NCBI GenBank assembly: GCA_965221135.1
Contig: CBDCRZ010000113.1
Location: 1 to 64,000 of the forward strand
Reading direction: 5' to 3'
DNA: 64,000 bases
Source: Sansalvadorimonas sp965221135
GTDB taxonomy: Bacteria; Pseudomonadota; Gammaproteobacteria; Pseudomonadales; Endozoicomonadaceae
Made by a program: the position numbers and the translations under genes. Below are positions 1 through 8,473 of the stretch, piece by piece; within the stretch, counting starts at the first letter, position 1; every line of letters starts with the position of its first letter. The notes under the pieces are model-generated. The model was not told where the DNA came from and made no database searches. It was given only the letters and a program-made list of their open reading frames with translations.

Positions 1-349
1 GAGTGCCAGTACTTTGGTCTCGAATCAGGTAATCCAGTACCAGGCGGTTTTCATACTCCGTCAGAGTGCAGGTCACCTCAAGGTACTGACCGAACTTCGC
101 TGGTCGTACATACTTCACCTTCAGATCGACAATCGGCCACATATAGCCGGAGTCTTTCATCTCCATGTAGTTGTACTGCAGCTGATCAAGCAGTGCGCAG
201 CGGGCAATCTCAAAGTATTTGATATAGTGGCCATGCCAGGCCACCTTCATCATATCCACATCATGAAACGGCACTCTCTGCACAACGGTTGCTGACAGGA
301 TCTTCTGGCGGCAGGCATCTTCTACGCTGACGACACTGGTCTTAGACAT
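1..349 (-). CDS. Hotdog thioesterase, partial duplicate copy
   Basis: This is the first 116 codons of the thioesterase found complete at 4393-4887, read on the minus strand from an ATG at 349 and cut by the window start. It belongs to the left arm of the inverted repeat and is identical to the other copy over the shared length. It keeps the Asp-containing hotdog motif (HDVDMMKVAWHGHY). It starts 3 bases after the stop of the duplicated ammonia-lyase, as in the plus-strand copy. If the left arm is a chimera, this is not a separate gene. Confidence 0.7.
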   Translation of the reverse strand, partial: MSKTSVVSVEDACRQKILSATVVQRVPFHDVDMMKVAWHGHYIKYFEIARCALLDQLQYNYMEMKDSGYMWPIVDLKVKYVRPAKFGQYLEVTCTLTEYENRLVLDYLIRDQSTGT

Positions 350-352
350 GGG

Positions 353-1894
353 TTAATACAGATCCCAGTGACGCTGGCGAATCAGTGCCATATGACGGCG
401 CAGATCACCTTCCAGCGGGCGGTCTTCATCAACAAATTCAAAGCCTGACATCACCTGATCATGCTGGGCAGCCAGACGACTATTGATATCACGGGAGGTA
501 ATATCACCACTGCGCAGGCGCAGCTCTACCGCCTGGTGCACAGCCAGCAGAGAAGCGGCCGCCACCTGCTCTGTCAGTTCCAGCACCCGCAGGCAATCGC
601 GGGCAGCAATGGTACCCATGCTGACCTTGTCCTGGTTATGACATTCGGTAGAACGGGAGAACACGCTGGCAGGCATGGTGTTTTTCAGGGCTTCTGCGGT
701 CCAGGCGGAAATACCAATCTGCACAGCCTTGAAACCATGGTTAATCGGCGCTCGTTCTCCCACTGAGCCGGACAGGTTCGCAGGCAGACCATGGTTAAAT
801 TTGGTGTCCATCAGCTGAGACATCTGTCGGTCAAGGAGGTCCGCAAGATTGGCCACAGTATTCTTCAGGGTGTCCATCACCAGACCAATATGGCCACCGT
901 AGAAGTGACCGCCATGGAGAACATGCTCGCCTTCGCCATCGATAATCGGGTTATCGTTGGCACTGTTCAGTTCGTTTTCAATAAAGCTGCGCATCCACGG
1001 CAGGCTGTCCTGCAGCACACCAATAATATGTGGTGCACAGCGGAGGGAATAGCGGTCCTGCAGACGGTTTGAGTTTCTTGGGGCTTCGGTCTGTTCAAGG
1101 TCTTCACGCACCATTTTGGCAATGGCCATCTGTCCAGGGTGTGGCTTCACAGCAAACAGTTTTTCATCGAAGTGGTCAGCATTCCCTCGCAGAGAGACAG
1201 ACGTCAGTGAAGTGATGCGGGCACTCAGTTTGGCCATATATTCGGCACGACTAAAAGCCTCACAGGCCATAGCCGTCATCACAGCTGTGCCATTCATCAG
1301 TGCCAGGCCTTCTTTCGGGCGCAGCTTCAGGGGCTGAATATTCAGTTCCTGATAAACATCCGCTGTAGCACGACGTTCACCTTTAAAGTACACATCACGC
1401 TCACCCACCAGCATCGCACCGATATAAGACAGCGGTGTCAAATCACCACTGGCACCTACTGAACCCTCTTCGGGAATCACCGGCAGAATATTCTGGTTCA
1501 ACAGCCAGACCATACGTTCCAGCAGCTCTTCACTGACACCAGACATGCCGACTGTGAGAGACGCCAGACGGGTCGCCATCACGCCACGAGCCTGGGTTTC
1601 GTCCAATATCCGGCCCAGACCACACCCATGGAAGCGGGTCAGATGCAGGGGCAGTTCATCGACCAGCTCTCGGGGCACGCTGCGGGTACAGGAGTCTCCA
1701 TAACCAGTGGTGACACCATAAATCACTCCATCTTCTGCCAGCAGACGATCGAGAAACTCAACGCCTTTACGAATCCGGTGACGAAACGCAGGGCTGTCGC
1801 TTAACTGCGCTTTGGCCCTGCCTTCAGCCAGGGTATTGATCTGTTCAATAGTCAGGCGTCCTTCGCCGAAAACAACCGTTGCAAGGTCTGTCAT
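353..1894 (-). CDS. MIO-type aromatic amino acid ammonia-lyase, duplicate copy
   Basis: This minus-strand copy is identical in all 513 residues to the ammonia-lyase at 2848-4389. It carries the Ala-Ser-Gly triad (residues 148-150) that cyclises to the MIO cofactor, so the enzyme would release ammonia from Phe, Tyr or His. I place the start at 1894, preceded by AAGGAG, rather than at upstream in-frame Met codons that lie inside the acyltransferase frame. It sits in the left arm of the inverted repeat and points out of the window away from the rest of the APE operon. That orientation and the absolute identity suggest a fold-back artefact or a very recent duplication. Confidence 0.75.
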   Translation of the reverse strand: MTDLATVVFGEGRLTIEQINTLAEGRAKAQLSDSPAFRHRIRKGVEFLDRLLAEDGVIYGVTTGYGDSCTRSVPRELVDELPLHLTRFHGCGLGRILDETQARGVMATRLASLTVGMSGVSEELLERMVWLLNQNILPVIPEEGSVGASGDLTPLSYIGAMLVGERDVYFKGERRATADVYQELNIQPLKLRPKEGLALMNGTAVMTAMACEAFSRAEYMAKLSARITSLTSVSLRGNADHFDEKLFAVKPHPGQMAIAKMVREDLEQTEAPRNSNRLQDRYSLRCAPHIIGVLQDSLPWMRSFIENELNSANDNPIIDGEGEHVLHGGHFYGGHIGLVMDTLKNTVANLADLLDRQMSQLMDTKFNHGLPANLSGSVGERAPINHGFKAVQIGISAWTAEALKNTMPASVFSRSTECHNQDKVSMGTIAARDCLRVLELTEQVAAASLLAVHQAVELRLRSGDITSRDINSRLAAQHDQVMSGFEFVDEDRPLEGDLRRHMALIRQRHWDLY

Positions 1895-1898
1895 GTAT

Positions 1899-2272
1899 CT
1901 ACTCCTTTTGACCTTCAGGCATCTGCCAGAATTTGAAAAAATTAAACCATTCCAAAGGGGAACGTTGGCAGATGCTTTCCAAACGGTGGGCATACGACTG
2001 CACCACACGGTTTAAATGTTCATTACGCTGCTTTCTGGGCAAACGCAGGGGATTAGCAAAGGGCTCTACATCCAGCAGATAACGCCCTTCCGGCGTACGG
2101 GTGCAAAATGCAGTAAACACCGGGCATTTGAGAATCGAGGCCAAAATAAACGGCCCACGGGGGAAAAGTGCAGGTGCACCCAGAAACCGGGCAGGAATAC
2201 CCTGTTCGGCATCACCTTCCGGTAGACGATCAGCGGCAATAGCTACTATCTCACCACGATCAATCATTTCGC
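1899..2272 (-). pseudogene. Acyltransferase C-terminal fragment, duplicate copy
   Basis: The left-arm copy of the C-terminal ~124 residues of a lipid A-type (LpxL/HtrB-like) acyltransferase, in frame from REMIDRGEIVAIAADR to the stop at 1899. Upstream of 2272 the minus-strand frame runs into spacer DNA that codes on the other strand, so the protein has no genuine N-terminus here. Unlike the plus-strand copy, the EMIDRGE stretch is intact in frame: GATTGATCG here against GATTTGATCG there. That suggests the extra T in the right arm is the error or mutation. Confidence 0.7.
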
Positions 2273-2276
2273 GACG

Positions 2277-2843
2277 TATCTGGGCAATATTGAAATCTGC
2301 CGTGCATGGCCGACCTGAGCTGGGATGGTGCACCTCTGCAGGTAAATGTGCTGGTGCACACCCATCATGCACCAGCGTTTAACCGGATGCTGAAAGAAGT
2401 GAATCCGGCAGCCAATCTGCGCTTGATTCAGATCAGTGATATTGGCCCAGATACGTCCATTTTATTAAGCGAAATGATTTGATCGTGGTGAGATAGTAGC
2501 TATTGCCGCTGATCGTCTACCGGAAGGTGATGCCGAACAGGGTATTCCTGCCCGGTTTCTGGGTGCACCTGCACTTTTCCCCCGTGGGCCGTTTATTTTG
2601 GCCTCGATTCTCAAATGCCCGGTGTTTACTGCATTTTGCACCCGTACGCCGGAAGGGCGTTATCTGCTGGATGTAGAGCCCTTTGCTAATCCCCTGCGTT
2701 TGCCCAGAAAGCAGCGTAATGAACATTTAAACCGTGTGGTGCAGTCGTATGCCCACCGTTTGGAAAGCATCTGCCAACGTTCCCCTTTGGAATGGTTTAA
2801 TTTTTTCAAATTCTGGCAGATGCCTGAAGGTCAAAAGGAGTAG
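2277..2843 (+). pseudogene. APE-cluster lipid A-type acyltransferase, 3' part with two frameshifts
   Basis: Plus-strand coding for the C-terminal ~190 residues of a lysophospholipid/lipid A-like acyltransferase of the kind found in aryl polyene clusters. It reads YLGNIEICRA from 2277, then changes frame near 2300-2310 to DLSWDGAPLQVNVLVHTHH, and changes again at 2478-2480, where an extra T creates a stop. It then continues EMIDRGEIVAIAADRLPEG to the TAG at 2841-2843. Both lesions are single-base indels at short runs. The N-terminal catalytic HX4D region is not in the window because the reading meets the fold-back junction at 2272. In APE loci this enzyme is thought to link the polyene to its lipid or sugar anchor in the envelope. 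The indels may be sequence errors near a contig end rather than real decay. The stop is 4 bases before the ammonia-lyase ATG. Confidence 0.7.
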
Positions 2844-2847
2844 ATAC

Positions 2848-4389
2848 ATGACAGACCTTGCAACGGTTGTTTTCGGCGAAGGACGCCTGACTATTGAACA
2901 GATCAATACCCTGGCTGAAGGCAGGGCCAAAGCGCAGTTAAGCGACAGCCCTGCGTTTCGTCACCGGATTCGTAAAGGCGTTGAGTTTCTCGATCGTCTG
3001 CTGGCAGAAGATGGAGTGATTTATGGTGTCACCACTGGTTATGGAGACTCCTGTACCCGCAGCGTGCCCCGAGAGCTGGTCGATGAACTGCCCCTGCATC
3101 TGACCCGCTTCCATGGGTGTGGTCTGGGCCGGATATTGGACGAAACCCAGGCTCGTGGCGTGATGGCGACCCGTCTGGCGTCTCTCACAGTCGGCATGTC
3201 TGGTGTCAGTGAAGAGCTGCTGGAACGTATGGTCTGGCTGTTGAACCAGAATATTCTGCCGGTGATTCCCGAAGAGGGTTCAGTAGGTGCCAGTGGTGAT
3301 TTGACACCGCTGTCTTATATCGGTGCGATGCTGGTGGGTGAGCGTGATGTGTACTTTAAAGGTGAACGTCGTGCTACAGCGGATGTTTATCAGGAACTGA
3401 ATATTCAGCCCCTGAAGCTGCGCCCGAAAGAAGGCCTGGCACTGATGAATGGCACAGCTGTGATGACGGCTATGGCCTGTGAGGCTTTTAGTCGTGCCGA
3501 ATATATGGCCAAACTGAGTGCCCGCATCACTTCACTGACGTCTGTCTCTCTGCGAGGGAATGCTGACCACTTCGATGAAAAACTGTTTGCTGTGAAGCCA
3601 CACCCTGGACAGATGGCCATTGCCAAAATGGTGCGTGAAGACCTTGAACAGACCGAAGCCCCAAGAAACTCAAACCGTCTGCAGGACCGCTATTCCCTCC
3701 GCTGTGCACCACATATTATTGGTGTGCTGCAGGACAGCCTGCCGTGGATGCGCAGCTTTATTGAAAACGAACTGAACAGTGCCAACGATAACCCGATTAT
3801 CGATGGCGAAGGCGAGCATGTTCTCCATGGCGGTCACTTCTACGGTGGCCATATTGGTCTGGTGATGGACACCCTGAAGAATACTGTGGCCAATCTTGCG
3901 GACCTCCTTGACCGACAGATGTCTCAGCTGATGGACACCAAATTTAACCATGGTCTGCCTGCGAACCTGTCCGGCTCAGTGGGAGAACGAGCGCCGATTA
4001 ACCATGGTTTCAAGGCTGTGCAGATTGGTATTTCCGCCTGGACCGCAGAAGCCCTGAAAAACACCATGCCTGCCAGCGTGTTCTCCCGTTCTACCGAATG
4101 TCATAACCAGGACAAGGTCAGCATGGGTACCATTGCTGCCCGCGATTGCCTGCGGGTGCTGGAACTGACAGAGCAGGTGGCGGCCGCTTCTCTGCTGGCT
4201 GTGCACCAGGCGGTAGAGCTGCGCCTGCGCAGTGGTGATATTACCTCCCGTGATATCAATAGTCGTCTGGCTGCCCAGCATGATCAGGTGATGTCAGGCT
4301 TTGAATTTGTTGATGAAGACCGCCCGCTGGAAGGTGATCTGCGCCGTCATATGGCACTGATTCGCCAGCGTCACTGGGATCTGTATTAA
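2848..4389 (+). CDS. MIO-type aromatic amino acid ammonia-lyase (APE cluster)
   Basis: A 513-residue member of the histidine/phenylalanine/tyrosine ammonia-lyase family. It has the MIO triad Ala148-Ser149-Gly150 inside GSVGASGDLTPL and a catalytic-loop Tyr near residue 59 (VIYGVTTGYG). In APE loci this enzyme deaminates an aromatic amino acid to supply the aryl starter. At the usual selectivity pair the sequence is Phe88-His89 (TRFHGCG). By family knowledge, Phe is typical of PAL at the first position and His is typical of HAL at the second, so the substrate cannot be called confidently. The start at 2848 follows AAGGAG by 7 bases and the acyltransferase stop by 4. Longer in-frame starts (2734) would lie inside the acyltransferase. 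The thioesterase begins 3 bases after the stop. Identical to the inverted copy at 353-1894. Confidence 0.9.
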   Translation: MTDLATVVFGEGRLTIEQINTLAEGRAKAQLSDSPAFRHRIRKGVEFLDRLLAEDGVIYGVTTGYGDSCTRSVPRELVDELPLHLTRFHGCGLGRILDETQARGVMATRLASLTVGMSGVSEELLERMVWLLNQNILPVIPEEGSVGASGDLTPLSYIGAMLVGERDVYFKGERRATADVYQELNIQPLKLRPKEGLALMNGTAVMTAMACEAFSRAEYMAKLSARITSLTSVSLRGNADHFDEKLFAVKPHPGQMAIAKMVREDLEQTEAPRNSNRLQDRYSLRCAPHIIGVLQDSLPWMRSFIENELNSANDNPIIDGEGEHVLHGGHFYGGHIGLVMDTLKNTVANLADLLDRQMSQLMDTKFNHGLPANLSGSVGERAPINHGFKAVQIGISAWTAEALKNTMPASVFSRSTECHNQDKVSMGTIAARDCLRVLELTEQVAAASLLAVHQAVELRLRSGDITSRDINSRLAAQHDQVMSGFEFVDEDRPLEGDLRRHMALIRQRHWDLY

Positions 4390-4392
4390 CCC

Positions 4393-4887
4393 ATGTCTAA
4401 GACCAGTGTCGTCAGCGTAGAAGATGCCTGCCGCCAGAAGATCCTGTCAGCAACCGTTGTGCAGAGAGTGCCGTTTCATGATGTGGATATGATGAAGGTG
4501 GCCTGGCATGGCCACTATATCAAATACTTTGAGATTGCCCGCTGCGCACTGCTTGATCAGCTGCAGTACAACTACATGGAGATGAAAGACTCCGGCTATA
4601 TGTGGCCGATTGTCGATCTGAAGGTGAAGTATGTACGACCAGCGAAGTTCGGTCAGTACCTTGAGGTGACCTGCACTCTGACGGAGTATGAAAACCGCCT
4701 GGTACTGGATTACCTGATTCGAGACCAAAGTACTGGCACTCGTCTGACCAAAGGGCGCACAGTGCAGGTCGCGGTTGAGATTACTGATGGCCAGGCAGGG
4801 GAAATGCAGCTGGTATCACCTCCTGTTTTTGAAGATAAAATTCTGCAGGCTCTGACGCGCTTCCATGGGGAAGGAGAGATCCAATGA
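4393..4887 (+). CDS. Hotdog-fold acyl thioesterase (4-hydroxybenzoyl-CoA thioesterase family)
   Basis: 164 residues, the usual length for a single-hotdog thioesterase of the YbgC/4HBT type. The N-terminal segment FHDVDMMKVAWHGHYIKYFE holds the conserved Asp and the helix start typical of the family, and VDLKVKYVRPAKFG matches the central strand region. It would release or proofread acyl chains during polyene synthesis in the cytoplasm. The ATG lies 3 bases after the lyase stop, and its TGA overlaps the start of the next gene (4884), so it is translationally linked to both. The first 116 codons are duplicated at 1-349. Confidence 0.88.
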   Translation: MSKTSVVSVEDACRQKILSATVVQRVPFHDVDMMKVAWHGHYIKYFEIARCALLDQLQYNYMEMKDSGYMWPIVDLKVKYVRPAKFGQYLEVTCTLTEYENRLVLDYLIRDQSTGTRLTKGRTVQVAVEITDGQAGEMQLVSPPVFEDKILQALTRFHGEGEIQ

Positions 4888-5537
4888 TGCGGTTTGGTCG
4901 TTTTCTAGCGCTTGCTGTGATGATGGTTTCTGTTCTACCGGCTACCTGTCTTGCTGACAGTTCCCCGGTGAAGGGGAGCGAGCCTGTTGCTGAATCTGTA
5001 CTGCTCCAATGGCTGGCACCTTTTCAACGTGTGCAGGTGATTCGTGGCACCTTTGAACAGAGTCGCACCTTGAAGTTGTTTACTCGCCCCTTTGTCTCCA
5101 CGGGTGATTTCCTGTCAGTTCGTGATAAGGGGCTGCTTTGGCATACCCTGACGCCAGCACCCTCAAAAATGATTATGACTCCTGGTCAGTTGTTACAGGA
5201 AACCAATGGCCGACGGCAAACCTTTAAGGCGACAGGTACAGGCTATGATGGTCTGGCCATCCTGATGCCTGCGTTGCTGGATGGGCACCTCGATGAGTTG
5301 AAACGTTACTTTACCCTGCAAGGGGAGGGAACAGAGAAGGACTGGCAGCTGTTACTGGTTCCCCACAGGAATGATCTGAAAACCATGATCAGTGAAGTGC
5401 GGGTCAGCAGTCAGCAGGGCAAGCTTCGGGAGATTGCTCTCCATAGTGCTCAAGGAGACCTGACCGAAGTACGCTTCCTCACTTTTTCTATGAGTACCCA
5501 TACGCCGGAGCAAAAGGATCTTGCTGCTTTTGAATAA
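4884..5537 (+). CDS. LolA-like outer-membrane lipoprotein carrier protein (APE cluster)
   Basis: 217 residues with a signal peptide of about 25 residues (a long hydrophobic stretch ending CLADSS), so periplasmic. The rest resembles the LolA fold: LQWLAPFQRVQVIRGTFEQSR near the N-terminus, then FVSTGDFLSVRDKGLLWHT, as in LolA-type proteins. In APE loci a dedicated LolA-like protein is thought to ferry the lipid-linked polyene across the periplasm from the inner membrane to the outer membrane, in place of lipoproteins. It overlaps the thioesterase stop by 4 bases, and its end overlaps the likely start of the MMPL exporter gene, consistent with a joint export step. Confidence 0.85.
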   Translation: MMRFGRFLALAVMMVSVLPATCLADSSPVKGSEPVAESVLLQWLAPFQRVQVIRGTFEQSRTLKLFTRPFVSTGDFLSVRDKGLLWHTLTPAPSKMIMTPGQLLQETNGRRQTFKATGTGYDGLAILMPALLDGHLDELKRYFTLQGEGTEKDWQLLLVPHRNDLKTMISEVRVSSQQGKLREIALHSAQGDLTEVRFLTFSMSTHTPEQKDLAAFE

Positions 5538-7908
5538 ACCACCTGCCCGTCCTTTTATTGCTCCCGTGACCTGGGCGCTGCTGATGGCCCTGATCATCGG
5601 GTTGTATCTGTTTTACTCTGGTGCGCGACAGTTATCGACCAATCTAATGGAACTGTTGCCAGCTACAGAGCAGGATCAAAGCGCAGCCGATGCAGCGAAT
5701 GATTTCTCCGGTTACCTCGGGCGCTGGATCGTGTTTGTAGTATCGGCTCCTGAGCGCGGCACAGCCCGTTCTGCCGCACGTGATCTTGGCAAAAGACTTG
5801 AACACAGTGGTGATTTTGTGCGATTGATGTCCGGGGTTGATGAGCAGCAGTTAAAGCAAACCTCTATTGCCTATTACCCATGGCGTTTTGGGCTCTTGCC
5901 TCCGGAACAGCGTGCTTTACCACCTGAGCAGTTAGGGCAACAACTGGTCGGTCATGCCCTTAGCACTCTAGCCAGCCCGGTGGGTATGGTCAGCAGTCAG
6001 CAATTGCTGGCTGATCCTCTGTTTCTGTTACCAACGTTCTTTCAGTCATTGAGAGCACAGGGTAATGAAATGCAGGTGGATGATGGCCTGTTTACCCGTG
6101 AGCTGGACGGAGAGTTTCATATTCTTATATCCGGCGTACTGAGCCCGGATGCTCTGCAGTTAAATCGTCAGGATGAAGTGGCTGGGTTCCTTAACCGCAG
6201 TCGTCAGGGGATTGCTGAGACGTATCCCGGCAGCTCTGTCACGGCCAGCGGTATGATTTTTTATATGCAGGCCGGGGCAGATTCGGCCCGTAGTGAGATC
6301 AGCACTATTGGGGTTGGTTCCCTTCTGGGTATTTTGCTTTTGCTGCTGGTGGCTTTCCGCACGGTCTCTCCTCTACTGCTCTGTACCTTGTCGATTGGTG
6401 CCGGTGTTGCCTGTGGTTTTCTAACGACGGCGCTGGTGTTTGGGCAGGTTCATATTATGACTCTGGTTTTTGGTGCCAGCCTGATCGGAGTCTCTGTTGA
6501 TTATGCCTTCCACTTTATGGCTGAGTGGCTCAGGCAGGGTAAGACATGGCTGCCGCAATATGGTTTAAAACATATTCTACCGGGTATCACTCTGGGGCTG
6601 GTGACCAGCCTGTTGGGTTATCTGCCCATGGTGGCCACACCTTTCCCGGGTTTACGTCAGATGGCCGTATTTTCTTCTGCCGGGTTAATTGTGGCATGGC
6701 TGACCGTAGTGTTGGTGTATCCGACCTTGATGAAGCGGGCATCAATTCATGAATCCGTTAACCATTGGCCACTGCCGTTAGGCGATGCGTTATTAGGTTT
6801 CTGGCAAAGGTACCTGTTTGGCCAGCGTCAATGGTGGTTGATGGGTGCTCTGCTGCTGGCCTGCAGTGGTATTTTCTGGCTGCACAGCAATGATGATATT
6901 CGCCAGTTGCAGAGCCGTCCATCGTCATTAGTTCAGAGTGATGCTGAGATTGCCCATTTGATTGGTCGCAAAGGGGATAACCGCTACTTCCTCGTCAGGG
7001 GCGCTAGTGAAGAACAGCTGCTGCAACGGGAAGAGGCACTGACCACCCAACTTTCTCAGCAGGTGAACGATGGGCTGTTGCAGGGTTTCCAGGCAGTGAC
7101 TCAGGTATTACCTTCACAGGCCAGCCAAATCCAGAGTCAGCAGCTGATTACCGGTGTTTACCAGCATAACCTTTCTACATTGTGGGATGCCCTTGGATTA
7201 TCACAACCTGCACGCCAGGAAGCACAACAAACCTTACTGTCATCAGAGAGCAAACTGCTAACGCCGGAACAGTGGCAGCAGATTCCGATCGCGAAAATGT
7301 TTGATTACCTCTGGCTGGGACAGAAGGGGGATGACTACTTCTCTGCAGTCATGTTGAATGGTGTTCGCAAAGGCTGGAACTCCGATACCATGGCTGAACT
7401 TCCCGGCGTCAGCTTTGAAGATAAGACCACGGCTACCTCGGAACTGTTTGGCCGTTACCGGGGGCTGATGAGTGATCTGTTGATGGTCGCTTATGGGGTG
7501 ATTTTCCTATTACTGGCCTGGCGCTATGGCTGGGCTGGTGGCTTTCGGGTTGTGCTACCGCCGCTGGCGGCTGCAGGTCTCACTTTGAGTTTGCTGGCGG
7601 TAGTGGGTCAACCCATCAATCTGTTTAATATTCTGGCGTTGTTGATGGTGCTGGGCATCGGTATTGATTACACCCTGTTTTTCCGAGAGCTGAGTCATTC
7701 CGATGAAACGGCAAACCGCGAAAGCTATCGCTTTACCCTGATGGCTATTACTCTCTCAGCTCTAACCACCTTGCTCTCCTTTGGCCTGCTGGCACTGTCG
7801 GAAACGGCCGCGATTAGTAGCTTTGGTATCACCGTACTGGTGGGCATCAGCTTCTGTTATTTACTCTCGCCATTCAGTATCAAGGAGGGTGAGGATGCTT
7901 GCGATTAA
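5521..7908 (+). CDS. MMPL/RND-family exporter (APE cluster)
   Basis: Up to 795 residues with the duplicated RND-like architecture. There is a first transmembrane segment (about residues 14-32), a large periplasmic loop, a bundle of five membrane helices (about 255-405) and a sixth near 440-455. A second periplasmic loop follows, then a final helix bundle (about 645-790). The segments ending GVSVDYAFHFMAEW and GIGIDYTLFFRE are the paired helix-4 motifs of MMPL proteins. It likely extracts the finished aryl polyene lipid from the inner membrane and passes it to the LolA-like carrier. The start is a TTG, either 5521 or, less overlapped, 5530. An AAGGAT lies just upstream, but the spacing does not settle which. 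The end overlaps the start of the next lipoprotein gene by 14 bases. Confidence 0.88.
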   Translation: MLLLNKPPARPFIAPVTWALLMALIIGLYLFYSGARQLSTNLMELLPATEQDQSAADAANDFSGYLGRWIVFVVSAPERGTARSAARDLGKRLEHSGDFVRLMSGVDEQQLKQTSIAYYPWRFGLLPPEQRALPPEQLGQQLVGHALSTLASPVGMVSSQQLLADPLFLLPTFFQSLRAQGNEMQVDDGLFTRELDGEFHILISGVLSPDALQLNRQDEVAGFLNRSRQGIAETYPGSSVTASGMIFYMQAGADSARSEISTIGVGSLLGILLLLLVAFRTVSPLLLCTLSIGAGVACGFLTTALVFGQVHIMTLVFGASLIGVSVDYAFHFMAEWLRQGKTWLPQYGLKHILPGITLGLVTSLLGYLPMVATPFPGLRQMAVFSSAGLIVAWLTVVLVYPTLMKRASIHESVNHWPLPLGDALLGFWQRYLFGQRQWWLMGALLLACSGIFWLHSNDDIRQLQSRPSSLVQSDAEIAHLIGRKGDNRYFLVRGASEEQLLQREEALTTQLSQQVNDGLLQGFQAVTQVLPSQASQIQSQQLITGVYQHNLSTLWDALGLSQPARQEAQQTLLSSESKLLTPEQWQQIPIAKMFDYLWLGQKGDDYFSAVMLNGVRKGWNSDTMAELPGVSFEDKTTATSELFGRYRGLMSDLLMVAYGVIFLLLAWRYGWAGGFRVVLPPLAAAGLTLSLLAVVGQPINLFNILALLMVLGIGIDYTLFFRELSHSDETANRESYRFTLMAITLSALTTLLSFGLLALSETAAISSFGITVLVGISFCYLLSPFSIKEGEDACD

Positions 7909-8473
7909 ACGGCTTTGGGCGTTAGTGCTGGTGGTGATGTTGTCCGGTTGTTCTCTTTTTCAGGGGGCGTCTGATACCGGTGCTGAACGTGTCTATCTTG
8001 CCAGAGGCGTTCAGTGGGCGCTCCCAGACGGCCAGTTATTCGCTGACCAGCTCCATATGCTGCAACAGGTGCGGGCCACCTATGGAGACAAGACTTTTGA
8101 CCTGCTGGTTCAGACTGAAAATATTCCCGGGGAAGGGCTGGTCATGGCTGGATTAACGCCGTCCGGACAGTTGCTGCTGCAAATGACTTTTAAGAGCGGA
8201 AAGGTGTCTGGCTGGGTGAGCCCGTTGCTCGGCGATAAAATACGTCTGCCGTATATGATGTCTGATTTCCTGTTGGCCAATGCTGATGCAGATAAACTTC
8301 GCCCTTATTTACAAGAGTGCGGACTCACCATTCAGGACTCACCAGCGCAAAGAAAGATTTTGAAGGGTAGAGCTGTGCTGATTCAGGTTGATAAACAACA
8401 CACACAACTGCTCTATCGTAATCTGGCACTGGGCTATGCAATGACCGTGACCACACTGCAGGAGGATCAATAA
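7895..8473 (+). CDS. DUF3261-type lipoprotein (APE cluster)
   Basis: 192 residues beginning MLAIKRLWALVLVVMLSGCSLF, a clear lipoprotein signal with LSGC lipobox (Cys at residue 19). The mature part resembles the DUF3261 proteins that sit between the MMPL exporter and the ketosynthase in aryl polyene loci. A role in outer-membrane insertion of the polyene lipid has been suggested for that family but is not proven. The ATG at 7895 is preceded by AAGGAGGGTG and lies inside the end of the exporter gene. In-frame starts further upstream would lie deep in the exporter frame. Its TAA overlaps the next gene's ATG (TAATG). Confidence 0.85.
   Translation: MLAIKRLWALVLVVMLSGCSLFQGASDTGAERVYLARGVQWALPDGQLFADQLHMLQQVRATYGDKTFDLLVQTENIPGEGLVMAGLTPSGQLLLQMTFKSGKVSGWVSPLLGDKIRLPYMMSDFLLANADADKLRPYLQECGLTIQDSPAQRKILKGRAVLIQVDKQHTQLLYRNLALGYAMTVTTLQEDQ

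Larger units (their letters stand above)
1..4741. repeat. Long inverted repeat with 196-bp spacer
   Basis: Position x in the left arm (1-2272) is the reverse complement of position 4742-x in the right arm (2469-4741), so each arm is about 2.27 kb. Every protein read across the arms is identical. The only difference I found is one extra T in the right arm near 2478-2480, next to the spacer. The left arm starts at window base 1, so the repeat may extend further left or the contig may begin here. The spacer 2273-2468 is not symmetrical and codes on the plus strand for an earlier part of the same acyltransferase. The right arm runs on into a normal operon, so it is probably the native copy. A fold-back chimera from amplification or assembly is the likely cause, but a real inverted duplication is not excluded. 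Confidence 0.95.

Noticed and set aside
1..4741. Two functional ammonia-lyase genes giving dosage or divergent operons
   Set aside because: Complete identity of the arms and the broken acyltransferase at the centre fit a fold-back chimera better. I list the copies but do not claim two genes are needed.
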